64,000 nt of DNA from Paracoccus versutus (GCF_000763885.1 NZ_JRKO01000029.1:1-64000), one strand, 5' to 3'; positions 27,908 through 37,401 are shown, counted from the stretch's first letter. A program made the numbers and translations. The notes: a model not told the origin generated them from the sequence alone.

Positions 27908-29239
27908 TCAGACCGTGTCGAGGTAAAGCTCGACGGTTTCGTCGTCGGAAAGCTCGGCCATGTAGTGCAGTTCCTGCCGCTTGGTCATGACGAAATTCTC
28001 GATCAGATGCGCGGGGAAGATGCGCCGGATCTCGGGCGAGGTTTCGAAGGCGTCGATGGCCGCGCCCCAGCTGCCGGGAAGCTGCTCCAGCCCCTGCTCA
28101 TAGGCATTGCCCTGGATCGGCGGCGGCGGCTCGGCCCCGTCCTCGATGCCGTTCAGCGCCGCGCCCAGCACCGCCGCGACGGTCAGGTAGGGGTTCACGT
28201 CGCCGCCCGCCACCCGATGCTCGATCCGCCGCGCCTTGGGCCCGGAGGAGGGGATGCGGATGGCCGAGGTGCGGTTTTCATAGGCCCAGCCGATGCCGGT
28301 CGGCGCATGGGCGTTCGGCACCAGCCGGTCGTAGCTGTTCTCGTGCGGGGCGAACAGCAGGGTCGAGCCGGGCATGGCGGCAAGGCAGCCGGCGACGGCA
28401 TGGCGCAGCACGTCCGAGCCCTCGTCGCCGCCATTGTCGAAGACGTTGCGGCCCTGCGCGTCCAGCACCGAGAAATGCATGTGCATCCCCGAGCCGTTCC
28501 ATGCCTCGTAGGGCTTGGCCATGAAGGAGCCGGCAAAGCCGTAGCGCCGGGCCAGCCCCTTGACCAGCAGCTTGAAGAGCCAGGCGTCGTCGGCGGCCTT
28601 CAGCGGGTCGGGCTGGTGCATCAGGTTGATTTCGAACTGGCCTGGCGCGGCTTCCGAAATCGCGGTATCCGCGGGGATGTCCATCGCCTCGCAGGCGTCG
28701 TAGAGCGCGGTAAAGAAACGGTCGAAGGCGTCGAGCGCGCGCAGGGACAGCGTTTCCGCCCCGGTGCGGCGCTTGCCCGAGCGCGGGCTGGGCGGCACCC
28801 GCAGCTGGCCGCCCGAATCGTCGATCAGGAAGAACTCCAGCTCGGTCGCGACCACCGGGGTCAGGCCGGCGGCCTTGTAGCGTTCGACCACGCGGGCCAG
28901 CGCCTGGCGGGGATCGCCCTCATAGGGGCGGCCGTCCAGATGGAACATCCAGATCGGCAGCAGGCCGGTCGGCGCCTCGAGCCAGGGCATGGGCATGAAG
29001 CCGCGCTCGGTCGGCAGCAGTAGCCCGTCGGGGTCGCCGGCCTGGAAGACCAGCGGGCTGTCCTCGATGTCCTCGCCCCAGATGTCCATGTTCAGGACCG
29101 AGAAGGGGAATTTGGTGCCCTCGGTCAGGATCTTGTCGGCAAAGCGTGCCGGGACGCGCTTGCCGCGCGCCACGCCGTTGAGGTCGGCGGCGGCGATGCG
29201 GATGGTCTTGACGTCGGGATGCTCGCGCAGCCAGTCCAT
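27908..29239 (-). CDS. Glutamine-synthetase-family ligase (PuuA/GlnA-III-like)
   Basis: The product is 443 residues. It has the GS beta-grasp start (VKTIRIAAADLNGVARGKR) and the catalytic barrel with TELEFFLID, SEAAPGQFEINLMHQPDPL, and the nucleotide loop AWNGSGMHMHFSV. It also has NSYDRLVPNAHAPTGIGWAY, IEHRVAGGDVNPYL and RQELHYMAELSDDETVELYLD at the end. PuuA-type enzymes glutamylate putrescine or other amines. Standard GlnA has an adenylylation loop with Tyr, which I do not see. The gene is last in an operon with an amino-acid ABC transporter. It may ligate glutamate to the imported amine or amino acid, which is inferred. Confidence 0.88.
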   Translation of the reverse strand: MDWLREHPDVKTIRIAAADLNGVARGKRVPARFADKILTEGTKFPFSVLNMDIWGEDIEDSPLVFQAGDPDGLLLPTERGFMPMPWLEAPTGLLPIWMFHLDGRPYEGDPRQALARVVERYKAAGLTPVVATELEFFLIDDSGGQLRVPPSPRSGKRRTGAETLSLRALDAFDRFFTALYDACEAMDIPADTAISEAAPGQFEINLMHQPDPLKAADDAWLFKLLVKGLARRYGFAGSFMAKPYEAWNGSGMHMHFSVLDAQGRNVFDNGGDEGSDVLRHAVAGCLAAMPGSTLLFAPHENSYDRLVPNAHAPTGIGWAYENRTSAIRIPSSGPKARRIEHRVAGGDVNPYLTVAAVLGAALNGIEDGAEPPPPIQGNAYEQGLEQLPGSWGAAIDAFETSPEIRRIFPAHLIENFVMTKRQELHYMAELSDDETVELYLDTV

Positions 29240-29242
29240 GGG

Positions 29243-30070
29243 TCACCTGATGAGATTGGGCCTGTAACGGATCTTCTTCGCCGCGCCGGGAAGGTGGCGG
29301 TTCAGCCGCCGGTTCACCAGGCCGAACAGCGCGATCAGTCCCAGGGTCAGCAGCACGAAATAGCCCGCCACGATCGGATAGGCGATGAAGGGGTTGAAGG
29401 TCTTGTCGGCGAAATAATTGGCGTAATAAAGCGCGTCGCCCCGCTGCTGGAAGGCGGGGAAGCCGGAAAAGAACACCAGCGTCGTGGCGTGGAACAGGAA
29501 GATCGCCTCGTTGGTATAGGCGGGCCAGGCGAGCCGCATCGCGGTGGGCCAGACCACGCGGCGCCAGCGGGTCCAGCCGGCCATGCCATAGGCGTCGGCG
29601 GCCTCCAACTCGCCCTTGGGCAGGTTGCGCAGCGCGCCGTAGAAGATCTCGGCCGAATAGGCGGCGGTGTTCAGCATCAGCACCAGCAGCGCCCCGGCCC
29701 AGGCGCGGGTCATCCAGCTGGTCTGCACGGTAATGCCCAGCACGTCGATGCCGGCGCGCGGCAGCTGCACCAGCAGCTCATAGGCCAGGAAGAACTGGAT
29801 GAAGAGGGGGCTGCCGCGGAACAGGAAGATGAACCACTCGGCCGGCTTCCTGGCCCAGGGGTTGCGGCTGGCCTTGGCCACGGCCAGCGCATTGGCCAGG
29901 AAAAAGCCGAAAAGCAGCGCCAGCGCGGCGAAATAGACGTTCCAGATCAGGCCCGAGCCGATCAGCGTGACCTGCTCGCACAGGGTAAATCCGCTGCGCG
30001 GCAGCAGCCTTTCACCCAGGCCAAGCGACCGCAGCCCATAATCCTGGATGGTTTGCAGGCATTGGTTCAT
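29243..30070 (-). CDS. Polar amino-acid ABC transporter permease (HisM type)
   Basis: The 275-residue product has about five membrane segments and the HisMQ/GlnP permease pattern. PAEWFIFLFRGSPLFIQFFL is the N-domain signature, and the EAA loop is GELEAADAYGMAGWTRWRRV. The cytoplasmic loop docks the ATPase. Its ATG overlaps the stop of the upstream permease gene (ATGA at 30067-30070), and the GS-like ligase gene follows 3 bp after its stop. With the other permease it should form a heterodimeric channel for a histidine/lysine/arginine-type or related substrate. Substrate unproven. Confidence 0.9.
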   Translation of the reverse strand: MNQCLQTIQDYGLRSLGLGERLLPRSGFTLCEQVTLIGSGLIWNVYFAALALLFGFFLANALAVAKASRNPWARKPAEWFIFLFRGSPLFIQFFLAYELLVQLPRAGIDVLGITVQTSWMTRAWAGALLVLMLNTAAYSAEIFYGALRNLPKGELEAADAYGMAGWTRWRRVVWPTAMRLAWPAYTNEAIFLFHATTLVFFSGFPAFQQRGDALYYANYFADKTFNPFIAYPIVAGYFVLLTLGLIALFGLVNRRLNRHLPGAAKKIRYRPNLIR

Positions 30071-30948
30071 GTCGCGGCCTTTCGCATCGCCTCGCCGGCG
30101 GCGGTGGCCTGGCCCCGCGACAGCCTGGCCCGGATGCGGTCGAAGATCCGCTCCGATCCCCAGGTCATCAGCAGGTAGAAGACCAGGATGGCCAGGAAAT
30201 AGTAAAGCCGCCAGTCGGGATGCGGATAGGCATAGGCGCGGGTCTTGGCGCCGCCCAGTTCGCGCGCCCAATAGACGATGTCCTCGACCCCCAGCACGAA
30301 CAGCAGCGGCGTGGCCTTGATCAGGATCATCCACAGGTTCGCCAGGCCCGGCAGGGCATAGGTCCACATCTGCGGCACCAGGATGCGCCGGTTCACCTGG
30401 CGCGGGGTCATGCCGTAGGCCTCGGCGGTTTCCAGCTGTGCGCGCGGCACCGCGTTCATCGCGCCATGCAGCACATTGGCCGCGAAGGCGCCGAAGACCA
30501 CGGCAAAGGCGATCACCGCCAGGAAGATGCCATAGGCCTGATGCACCCATTCCGGGCTGGTCGAAAGCGGCAGCTTGGCCGCGGCGCAGACGATGAACTC
30601 ATTGCCCTGCCGCACCGGCACCGAGGGGTCGCAATAGACGCGCGAGCGCAGCCATTCGAAGCCCTGGTCCAGCGCGATGGGCACGAAGAGAAAGAAGATG
30701 ATGTCGGGCACGCCGCGCACCATCGAGGTATAGATGCGGCCGAACCAGCGCACACCGGCGATGCGCGAGCGCGAGGCCATGGCGCCGCCGAAGCCGAAAA
30801 GCAGCGCCACCGGCGCGGTGATCGCCAGCAGCAACAGCACCGTGCCGAAGCTGGCATAGAACAGCATGTGGTTGCCGGTCGTCAGATAGCATGACAACCA
30901 GGCAAGCCCTTGCAGGGCAGAGGGGTCGGTGCAATGGGAAAGCATCAT
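30067..30948 (-). CDS. Polar amino-acid ABC transporter permease (HisQ type)
   Basis: The product is 293 residues, with membrane segments starting near residue 27 (HMLFYASFGTVLLLLAITAP). It has the RIYTSMVRGVPDIIFFLFVP region and the EAA motif AQLETAEAYGMTPRQVNRRI. A periplasmic stretch (about 85-125, SRVYCDPSVPVRQGNEFIVC) with two Cys lies between helices. It is the partner of the HisM-type permease and shares its operon and reading-frame overlap. It starts 48 bp after the binding-protein gene. It is a typical inner-membrane component of PAAT-family importers. Confidence 0.9.
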   Translation of the reverse strand: MMLSHCTDPSALQGLAWLSCYLTTGNHMLFYASFGTVLLLLAITAPVALLFGFGGAMASRSRIAGVRWFGRIYTSMVRGVPDIIFFLFVPIALDQGFEWLRSRVYCDPSVPVRQGNEFIVCAAAKLPLSTSPEWVHQAYGIFLAVIAFAVVFGAFAANVLHGAMNAVPRAQLETAEAYGMTPRQVNRRILVPQMWTYALPGLANLWMILIKATPLLFVLGVEDIVYWARELGGAKTRAYAYPHPDWRLYYFLAILVFYLLMTWGSERIFDRIRARLSRGQATAAGEAMRKAAT

Positions 30949-30996
30949 GCCGCCGGTTTGGCCGCCGCGGCAGGGACCGCGGCGGCATCAGTGATG

Positions 30997-31719
30997 TCAT
31001 TCGTAGGTCTGCGCATCCTCGCCGAAATGCGTCTTGATCAGCGCGTTCAGGCTGCCGTCCTGCTTCATCGCGGCGATCGCCCCGTTCAGCTTTTCGCGCA
31101 GCTCGTTGTCGGACTGGCGCACGCCGATGCCGATGCCCTCGTCCAGCCGGACCTGCTCGCCCACGAAGATCAGGTCGTCGCTGTCCTCGACGAAGGGGCG
31201 CATGACCTCGTGGTCGCCGAAGGCCGCATCGGCCTCGCCATTGCGGACGGCGGCGAAGACCTGGTCGATGTTGGGGTATTCCAGCATCGTGGCCTGGGTG
31301 TCGGCGATATGGGACGCCTGGACCGTGCCGGTCTGCACCGCGACAATGCCGGTTTCCAGGTTCGCCCCCTCGTCCAGCGCTACATAGGAGGAGGGCGCCG
31401 GCGGCAGGTAATCCTCGGTAAAGGCGATGACCTGCTTGCGTTCCTCGTTGATGCTCATCGCCGCCATGATGGCGTCATAGTTCGAGGATACCAGGTTGGG
31501 GATGATCGAATCCCAGTCGTTCTTGACCCAGGTGCATTGCAGTTCGGCCCGCTTGCACAACTCGTTGCCCAGATCGACCTCGAAACCGGCGACCTGGCCC
31601 TGGTCGTTGATGAGGTTGTAGGGAGGATAGGCGCCCTCGGTGGCGATGCGCACCGTCTGGGCCATGCCCATGCCCGCGGTCAGCGCGAAGGCTGCGGCGG
31701 CAAGCGTCAGTTTCTTCAT
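30997..31719 (-). CDS. Amino-acid ABC transporter substrate-binding protein
   Basis: The 240-residue periplasmic solute-binding protein of family 3 has a signal peptide with a cut after GMGMA (about residue 20). The mature protein opens with TVRIATEGAYPPYNLINDQG, the ArgT/HisJ-type start, followed by GFEVDLGNELCKRAELQCTW with a likely disulfide. WDSIIPNLVSSNYDAIMAAM, and GADAAFGDHEVM-like GEADAAFGDHEV in the second lobe, fit basic amino acids, opines or polyamine-related ligands. It is the second gene of the operon, between the ATPase and the permeases. Confidence 0.92.
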   Translation of the reverse strand: MKKLTLAAAAFALTAGMGMAQTVRIATEGAYPPYNLINDQGQVAGFEVDLGNELCKRAELQCTWVKNDWDSIIPNLVSSNYDAIMAAMSINEERKQVIAFTEDYLPPAPSSYVALDEGANLETGIVAVQTGTVQASHIADTQATMLEYPNIDQVFAAVRNGEADAAFGDHEVMRPFVEDSDDLIFVGEQVRLDEGIGIGVRQSDNELREKLNGAIAAMKQDGSLNALIKTHFGEDAQTYE

Positions 31720-31743
31720 GTCCTTGCTCTCCTGTCGGTTCTT

Positions 31744-32577
31744 TCATTCGGCCATGGTGGCGCTCAGGAACTGGCGCAGCCGCTCGGACCGCGGCGCGCC
31801 GAAAAGCTGCGCTGGCGGTCCCTCTTCCTCGATCCGGCCCTGATGCAGGAAGACGACGTGATCGCTGACATCGGCCGCCAGCCGCATGTCATGGGTGACA
31901 AGCAGCATGGTGCGATGCTCGGCCGCCAGATCCTTGATGACCCGCACCACTTCCTGCTGCAATTCGGGGTCGAGCGCGCTGGTCGGTTCGTCCAGAAGCA
32001 GCGCCCTGGGCTCCATGCACAGCGCGCGGGCGATGGCGGCGCGCTGCTGCTGGCCGCCCGAAAGCTGCGCCGGCCAGGCGTCGGCCTTGTCGCCGATGCC
32101 GACCTTGGCCAGCAATTCGCGCGCCCGTGCCTCGACCTGCCGCGCATCGCGCTTCAGCACATGGACCGGCGCCTCCATGACGTTTTGCAGGATGGTCATG
32201 TGCGACCACAGGTTGAACTGCTGGAACACCATGGACAGGTTGGTGCGCAGCCGCGTCACCTGCGCCCGGTCGGCGGGCACGCGGGCCAACCCGGTGCCGC
32301 GCCATTTCACCGCCTCGCCCTCGAACAGGATCTCGCCCTGCTGGCTGTCCTCGAGCAGGTTGCAGCAGCGCAGCAGCGTGGACTTGCCCGAGCCGGACGA
32401 GCCGATCAGGCTGATGACATGGCCGCGCGGCGCCGCCAGGCTGACGCCGCGGATGACCTGAAGCGGGCCATAGGCCTTGTGCAGATCCCTGATTTCTATC
32501 ACCGGCACCCGCGCAGGATCGGCGGCGGGATCGGCGGCCGTGACGGGGGCGGCCATGGTCGGTTCTGTCTGGCTCAT
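31744..32577 (-). CDS. Amino-acid ABC transporter ATP-binding protein (HisP type)
   Basis: The product is 277 residues. A 20-odd residue Ala/Pro-rich start precedes the nucleotide-binding domain. Walker A is GSSGSGKST, the Q-loop is MVFQQFNLWSHMT, the signature is LSGGQQQRAAIARAL, Walker B is ALLLDEPTSALDPEL and the H-loop is VTHDMRLA. It has the HisP/GlnQ family form, including the ASP-loop ALDPELQQEV and the C-terminal FLHQGRIEEEGPP. It is the first gene of the five-gene operon and energises import. Confidence 0.94.
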   Translation of the reverse strand: MSQTEPTMAAPVTAADPAADPARVPVIEIRDLHKAYGPLQVIRGVSLAAPRGHVISLIGSSGSGKSTLLRCCNLLEDSQQGEILFEGEAVKWRGTGLARVPADRAQVTRLRTNLSMVFQQFNLWSHMTILQNVMEAPVHVLKRDARQVEARARELLAKVGIGDKADAWPAQLSGGQQQRAAIARALCMEPRALLLDEPTSALDPELQQEVVRVIKDLAAEHRTMLLVTHDMRLAADVSDHVVFLHQGRIEEEGPPAQLFGAPRSERLRQFLSATMAE

Positions 32578-32701
32578 GGGAATATGAGGCGATATTTGCC
32601 GCGCGATTGCAACGCTTTCGTCGCGGGCCTTGCCGGCAGGGCAGGGGCGTGGATCGCCCCGGCAAGGGGCTGAGACGGCGGGTTGGGGCGGGGTTGCGCG
32701 T

Positions 32702-33163
32702 TCACTTGCCCGACAGCCCCAGATCGTCCAGCGCCCTTTGCCGCGCCAAGGCCGAATCGCGGTCGTTCACGCCCAGAAGGCCGGCCACCAGCCGCACCAG
32801 CGATTCCTCGTGGGCGCTGCGGGCGCCGTCGGCATAGGCGATCTCCCACAGGGCGGCGACGATCTCCTGGCGGTCATGCAGGTCGACGCGCTCCTTGATG
32901 GTGCGGGTGAAGCGGACGGTATCGGGCGCCTCGGCCTCGATCATCTCGGCCGCGGCGCGTCGTTCGGCCGCCTCGGCGGCGCCAAGGCCGCGGCGCCGGG
33001 CCAGCACCTGGTCGATGCGCTGCTGCTCGGCCGCGCCGTAATGGTCGTCGGCGCGCGCCAGCCGCACCAGCAGCGAGGCGATGGCGACCTCGGCATCCTG
33101 GCCGCTCAGGTGGGCGGAATCGGGGCGGTCGGCGAAAAGCCGGCTCAGAAGATTGCGAAACAT
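32702..33163 (-). CDS. TerB-family protein
   Basis: The 153-residue, all-helical soluble protein has a basic N-terminus. The core HLSGQDAEVAIASLLVRLAR, then ADDHYGAAEQQRIDQVLA and IAYADGARSAHEESLVRLVA, is the TerB (DUF533/COG4103) repeat with its two Asp-containing acidic loops that bind divalent metal. Despite the family name there are no other tellurite genes nearby. A stress or envelope-sensing role is a family-level guess. It is monocistronic. Confidence 0.85.
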   Translation of the reverse strand: MFRNLLSRLFADRPDSAHLSGQDAEVAIASLLVRLARADDHYGAAEQQRIDQVLARRRGLGAAEAAERRAAAEMIEAEAPDTVRFTRTIKERVDLHDRQEIVAALWEIAYADGARSAHEESLVRLVAGLLGVNDRDSALARQRALDDLGLSGK

Positions 33164-33215
33164 GACCGGATATTAGGGTATTTTGGCGGCGCAACAATAT
33201 CCCGCGCGAAATTTG

Positions 33216-33512
33216 TCAGGCAGATTCCCAGCCCTCGACGATGGCCAGGTCGGCGATCGAGCAGGGCTGCCGCAAGGCGAGCGCCGCCTGGTATTCCGGG
33301 CTGCGATAGCAGGCGCGGGCGGTTTCCAGGTCGGGAAACTCGATCACCACCGTGCGCGGGCGCATCTGGCCCTCGACCACCTCGAGCGCGCCGCCGCGCA
33401 CCAGGAAACGCGCGCCATAGCGGTCAAAGGCGGCGGCATTGGCCTGGCGATAGGCTTCGTATGCGGCGGGGTCGTCGACCGTGACATGGCCGATCCAATA
33501 GGCTTTGGGCAT
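33216..33512 (-). CDS. DUF1330-domain protein
   Basis: The 98-residue product is a dimeric alpha/beta-barrel-type small protein. Family marks are KAYWIGHVTVDDPAAYEAYR at the start, FDRYGARFLVRGG (residues about 30-42) and a central PRTVVIEFPDLETARACYRS. SPEYQAALALRQPCSIADLA closes it. No catalytic residues are assigned in the family. It stands alone between the TerB gene and ppk2, and the length is typical. Confidence 0.9.
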   Translation of the reverse strand: MPKAYWIGHVTVDDPAAYEAYRQANAAAFDRYGARFLVRGGALEVVEGQMRPRTVVIEFPDLETARACYRSPEYQAALALRQPCSIADLAIVEGWESA

Positions 33513-33582
33513 GGCGGGCTCCTTGCGGCTGATCCGTGCCGATCATGCCGCGCGGGGCCGCCGCCGCAAGCCCGATCCCGCC

Positions 33583-34491
33583 CTAGTAACGTTGCGGCAC
33601 GTAAAGCTCGGGCGGCAGCACCTCGCGCTCGTAATCGGGGTTGAAGACCCGGTCGGGCAGGGTGATCTCCTCATGCGGGACCGGGCCGTAGGGCACCATG
33701 GTCAAAAGATGCGCCATGCAGTTCAGGCGCGCCCGCTTCTTGTCGTTGCCGGGCACGATATACCAGGGCGCCTCGGGGATATTGGTGCGCTCGAACATGT
33801 CCTCCTTGGCCTTGGTGTAATCCTCCCAGCGGATGCGGGATTGCAGGTCCATCGGCGACAGCTTCCACTGTTTCAGCGGGTCGTGGATGCGCATCAGGAA
33901 GCGCATCTGCTGTTCCTCGTCGGTGATCGAGAACCAGTATTTCACCAGACGGATGCCGGAACGCACCAGCATCCGCTCGAATTCCGGGACGTCGTCGAAG
34001 AATTGCTGCACTTCGTCCTCGGAGGCGAAGCCCATGACCCGCTCGACCCCGGCGCGGTTGTACCAGCTGCGGTCGAACAGCACGATCTCGCCCCCGGCCG
34101 GCAGGTGCGGGACGTAGCGCTGGAAATACCATTGCGTCTTTTCGCGGTCCGAAGGGGCGGGCAGGGCCACCACGCGGGCGACGCGCGGGTTCAGGCGCTG
34201 GGTGATGCGCTTGATGGCGCCGCCCTTGCCGGCGCTGTCGCGGCCTTCGAAGATCACCACCACCTTTTCCTTGTGATGGGCCACCCAGTCCTGCAGCTTG
34301 ATGAGCTCCGCCTGAAGCCGCAGCAGCTCGCGGAAATAGTCGGCGCGCGGCATCTGGTCGGGATGGGTGTCGCGATAGATGCGGGCGATTTCCTGGGACA
34401 GGACCGCATCCTCCATCTCGATCTCGAAATCCTCGTCGAGCGTGTCCTGAAGTTCGGCTTCAAGCCAGTCCTTGGGTGTCTGGTCCTGCAT
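33583..34491 (-). CDS. ppk2: Polyphosphate kinase 2
   Basis: The 302-residue enzyme transfers phosphate between polyphosphate and nucleotides. Walker A is FEGRDSAGKGGAIKRI (about residues 84-99). The lid module holds LFDRSWYNRAGVERVMGF. Further family blocks are YWFSITDEEQQMRFLMRI and KQWKLSPMDLQSR, then PWYIVPGNDKKRARLNCM. It is a single-domain PPK2. Whether it works on NDPs or NMPs cannot be decided here. It is monocistronic, upstream of the DUF1330 gene on the same strand. Confidence 0.94.
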   Translation of the reverse strand: MQDQTPKDWLEAELQDTLDEDFEIEMEDAVLSQEIARIYRDTHPDQMPRADYFRELLRLQAELIKLQDWVAHHKEKVVVIFEGRDSAGKGGAIKRITQRLNPRVARVVALPAPSDREKTQWYFQRYVPHLPAGGEIVLFDRSWYNRAGVERVMGFASEDEVQQFFDDVPEFERMLVRSGIRLVKYWFSITDEEQQMRFLMRIHDPLKQWKLSPMDLQSRIRWEDYTKAKEDMFERTNIPEAPWYIVPGNDKKRARLNCMAHLLTMVPYGPVPHEEITLPDRVFNPDYEREVLPPELYVPQRY

Positions 34492-34554
34492 GGGGATCTC
34501 CTGCTGCGCTTGCCTGCGATCTAGCCTTGCAATGTGACAATCCTGTGTCGCCCC

Positions 34555-35010
34555 TCAGAACAGCCCGGCGCAGTCGCGGGTGACGCCGAAGGCGAAGCCG
34601 CCGCCGCTGGCATCGGCCACCGTGCCGCACCAGCGCCCGTCGCTGGAAAACAGGCTCTTGCTGCCCTTGGGGCGATAGGCGACGCGCTTGCCGCCCAGGT
34701 CGAACAGGTTCAGCGTGCCCGCGCCGTTCGGGGCGTAATAGCCGACGACCGAGCCGTCCGCGGTGAAGATCACCCGCTTCTCATTGGCCGGGTTGCGCGG
34801 CGAATTGGCATAGCGCGAGGCGCTGTTGGCCGGGCTTGCCGCCGAATTGGCGGCCGCATGCGGCGAGTTCGCCTGCCGCGAGGGCTGGTTCTGCGGCGCG
34901 CCCGGCCCAAGGTCGAAGGGCAGGCGCGTCTGGTCCAGCACGAACAGCGGCGCATCCGCCAGCGCGGGCAGGGCGCATAGCATCAGGACCGGAATCCGGG
35001 CAAGGCGCAT
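34555..35010 (-). CDS. Secreted protein with five degenerate 7-residue repeats
   Basis: The product is 151 residues. From ATG 35010 the signal peptide is MRLARIPVLMLCALPALADA. An in-frame ATG at 35025 is less likely. After a short linker there are five consecutive heptads (about residues 46-80): QANSPHA, AANSAAS, PANSASR, YANSPRN, PANEKRV. The last about 70 residues form two similar units with G-x-x-x-G-Y/A (FTADGSVVGYYA; FDLGGKRVAYRP) and end with SLFSSDGRWCGTVA. This layout recurs in an unnamed family of secreted Asn-Ser-repeat proteins that I know only by pattern. The function is unknown. It lies 48 bp beyond the pyrG stop, on the same strand. Confidence 0.65.
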   Translation of the reverse strand: MRLARIPVLMLCALPALADAPLFVLDQTRLPFDLGPGAPQNQPSRQANSPHAAANSAASPANSASRYANSPRNPANEKRVIFTADGSVVGYYAPNGAGTLNLFDLGGKRVAYRPKGSKSLFSSDGRWCGTVADASGGGFAFGVTRDCAGLF

Positions 35011-35057
35011 GTCGGGACCGTCCATTGGATCCCGACACTATGGCGCGGCGCGGCGGT

Positions 35058-36701
35058 TCAGACCAGCCGCTCGTTCTCCATCGCGGCGCGGACGAAGCCG
35101 GCGAACAGCGGCGCGGGCTGGAACGGCTTGGATTTCAGCTCGGGGTGCGATTGCACGCCGATGAACCAGGGATGGTCGCGGTATTCCACCACCTCCGGCA
35201 GCCGCCCGTCCGGCGACATGCCCGAGAAGCTGAGCCCCGCCGCCTCCAGCTGGTTGCGGTATTTGGCGTCTACCTCGTAGCGGTGGCGGTGGCGGTCCTC
35301 GATCTCCAGCGCGCCGTCATAGACTTCCGAGATCTTCGAGCCCGGCGCCAGCACGGCGGTATAGGCGCCCAGCCGCATGGTGCCGCCCTTGTCGTCGCTC
35401 AGCTTGCGCTGCACGGTGTAATTGCCCTGCACCCATTCCTTGAGGTGATAGACGACGGGGGTGAAGCGGGTCTTGCCGGCCTCGTGGTCGAACTCCTCGG
35501 AACCCGCGTCGGGCATGTCGGCCAGGTTCCGCGCCGCCTCGATCACCGCCATCTGCATGCCCAGGCAGATGCCCAAGTAGGGCACCTTCTTCTCGCGCGC
35601 ATATTTCGCCGCGGCGATCATGCCCTCGGTGCCGCGTTCGCCGAAGCCGCCGGGCACGATGATGCCGTTATAGCCGTCCAAGAGATGCGCGCCCTCGCCC
35701 TCCAGCTTTTCGCTGTCCACCCAATCGGCCTTGACGCGGACGCGATTGGCCATGCCGCCATGGGTCAGCGCCTCGGCGATGGATTTATAGGCATCCTCGA
35801 GCTGGGTGTATTTGCCGACGATGGCGATGCGGACCTGGCCCTCGGCATTGGTCAGCCGGTCCATCACGTCCTCCCACCGGGTCAGGTCGGGGCGCGGCGC
35901 CGGGCTGATCTGGAAGGCGTCCAGCACCGCCTGGTCCAGGCCCGCGCGGTGATAGGCCAGCGGCGCCTCGTAGATCGACTTCAGGTCATAGGCCGGGATC
36001 ACCGCATCGGGGCGGACATTGCAGAACAGCGCGATCTTGGCGCGTTCCTTTTCCGGGATCGGCTGCTCGCTGCGGCAGACCAGCACGTCGGGGGCGATGC
36101 CGATCGAGCGCAGCTCCTTGACGGAATGCTGGGTCGGCTTGGTCTTCAGCTCGCCGCTTGCCGCCAGCCAGGGCAGCAGCGTCAGATGCACGAAGATGCA
36201 TTGCCCGCGCGCGCGTTCCTGGGCGAATTGCCGGATCGCCTCGAAGAAGGGCAGGCCCTCGATGTCGCCCACGGTGCCGCCGATCTCGCAGAGCATGAAA
36301 TCGACCTCGTCCTCGCCCACGGCCAGGAAGTCCTTGATCTCGTTGGTGACGTGGGGGATGACCTGGATGGTCTTGCCCAGATAGGCGCCGCGGCGTTCCT
36401 TTTCCAGCACGTTGGAATAGATCCGCCCCGACGAGACCGAGTCGGTCTTGCGCGCCGAGACGCCGGTGAAGCGTTCGTAATGGCCCAGGTCCAGGTCGGT
36501 CTCGGCGCCGTCGTCGGTGACGAAGACCTCGCCATGCTCGAAGGGGCTCATCGTGCCGGGATCGACGTTCAGATAGGGGTCGAGCTTGCGCAGCCGGACG
36601 GTAAAGCCGCGCGCCTGCAACAGCGCCCCCAGCGCCGCCGATGCCAGCCCCTTGCCGAGCGAGGAAACCACGCCGCCGGTGATGAAGATGTAACGCGCCA
36701 T
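35058..36701 (-). CDS. pyrG: CTP synthase
   Basis: The 547-residue enzyme aminates UTP to CTP with glutamine and ATP. The N-terminal synthase domain starts [18 protein letters not shown] (ATP loop), followed by [20 protein letters not shown]. The glutaminase half has GICLGMQMA (nucleophile Cys near 380) and [10 protein letters not shown] with its catalytic His and Glu. [14 protein letters not shown] is the oxyanion region. The length is normal. It is preceded by secG on the same strand across about 150 bp with a terminator-like hairpin, so it is probably transcribed separately. Confidence 0.97.
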   Translation of the reverse strand: MARYIFITGGVVSSLGKGLASAALGALLQARGFTVRLRKLDPYLNVDPGTMSPFEHGEVFVTDDGAETDLDLGHYERFTGVSARKTDSVSSGRIYSNVLEKERRGAYLGKTIQVIPHVTNEIKDFLAVGEDEVDFMLCEIGGTVGDIEGLPFFEAIRQFAQERARGQCIFVHLTLLPWLAASGELKTKPTQHSVKELRSIGIAPDVLVCRSEQPIPEKERAKIALFCNVRPDAVIPAYDLKSIYEAPLAYHRAGLDQAVLDAFQISPAPRPDLTRWEDVMDRLTNAEGQVRIAIVGKYTQLEDAYKSIAEALTHGGMANRVRVKADWVDSEKLEGEGAHLLDGYNGIIVPGGFGERGTEGMIAAAKYAREKKVPYLGICLGMQMAVIEAARNLADMPDAGSEEFDHEAGKTRFTPVVYHLKEWVQGNYTVQRKLSDDKGGTMRLGAYTAVLAPGSKISEVYDGALEIEDRHRHRYEVDAKYRNQLEAAGLSFSGMSPDGRLPEVVEYRDHPWFIGVQSHPELKSKPFQPAPLFAGFVRAAMENERLV

Positions 36702-36818
36702 CGAGGGGCCCCCGTGAGTAATCCAATAAAAGATCGCGGCCCGAATCTGGGCGGCATCACGGGACTCGACTCATATCCGATTTGCCCCGTGGCCGCAACG
36801 GACCGCAAGTTGTTGTAA

Positions 36819-36837
36819 GGGGCGCCGGTCGCGCCCC
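36819..36837 (-). terminator. Probable terminator of secG
   Basis: A 7-bp stem (GGGGCGC, 5-nt loop, GCGCCCC) lies 12 bp after the secG stop. On the minus strand it is followed by TTACAACTTG. The T-run is imperfect. Confidence 0.5.
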
Positions 36838-36848
36838 CAAGTGTGGTG

Positions 36849-37373
36849 TCAGTTGTTGGCCGGTGCCGGGCTTTCCTGCGCCGGTGCAGCGGCCGGCGGC
36901 GTCACCGGCGCGGTCGCGGGGGCATTGCCCTCGGTCGGCGCAGCGGGCGTCGGGGCCGGGGTTTCGGCCGGGGTCTCGGCGGCGGGTGCAGGTGCGGTCG
37001 CAGGCGGTGCGACCGGCTGGCCGGCGCCCGGAACCACGGGCTGGCCCGCGCCGGGCGGCGGGACGTAGTCGCCGATGCCGGGCAGGCCGGTCGCCGGGGC
37101 CTGCTGGGTGCCGCCCAGGTTCAGCTGGTCCACGATCGAGCCGCTGGAGGCATTCTGCGCGGCGATCAGCGTCAGCGTCATCGAGGTGATGATGAAGCCG
37201 ATGGCAAAGATCCAGGTCAGGCGCGACAGCGCATTGGCTGCCTGGCGGCCGGTCATGACGCCGCCTCCGCCACCGCCCATGCCAAGGCCGCCGCCTTCGG
37301 ACCGCTGCAGCAGCACCACCCCGATCAGCAGCACGGCGAGGATCAGATGCACGGTAAGAACGACGTTTTCCAC
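36849..37373 (-). CDS. secG: Preprotein translocase subunit SecG
   Basis: The product is 174 residues from GTG 37373. It has two membrane helices ([20 protein letters not shown] and [20 protein letters not shown]) joined by the family loop [13 protein letters not shown] and [13 protein letters not shown] long periplasmic Pro/Ala-rich tail (about 95-174) is typical of Rhodobacterales. SecG assists the SecYEG channel. An ATG at 37388 is in frame, but AAAGG lies just before the GTG and the promoter would leave only 7 nt before the ATG. The gene diverges from cobQ, and its -35 element is 13 bp from the cobQ start. Confidence 0.92.
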   Translation of the reverse strand: MENVVLTVHLILAVLLIGVVLLQRSEGGGLGMGGGGGGVMTGRQAANALSRLTWIFAIGFIITSMTLTLIAAQNASSGSIVDQLNLGGTQQAPATGLPGIGDYVPPPGAGQPVVPGAGQPVAPPATAPAPAAETPAETPAPTPAAPTEGNAPATAPVTPPAAAPAQESPAPANN

Positions 37374-37401
37374 CACGGGGCCTTTCATTCAGCGACGCGC
37401 C

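Noticed and set aside
32702-33163. Tellurite resistance locus
   Set aside because: Only a lone TerB-like gene is present. No terC, terD or terZ genes are near, so the resistance label is not supported.
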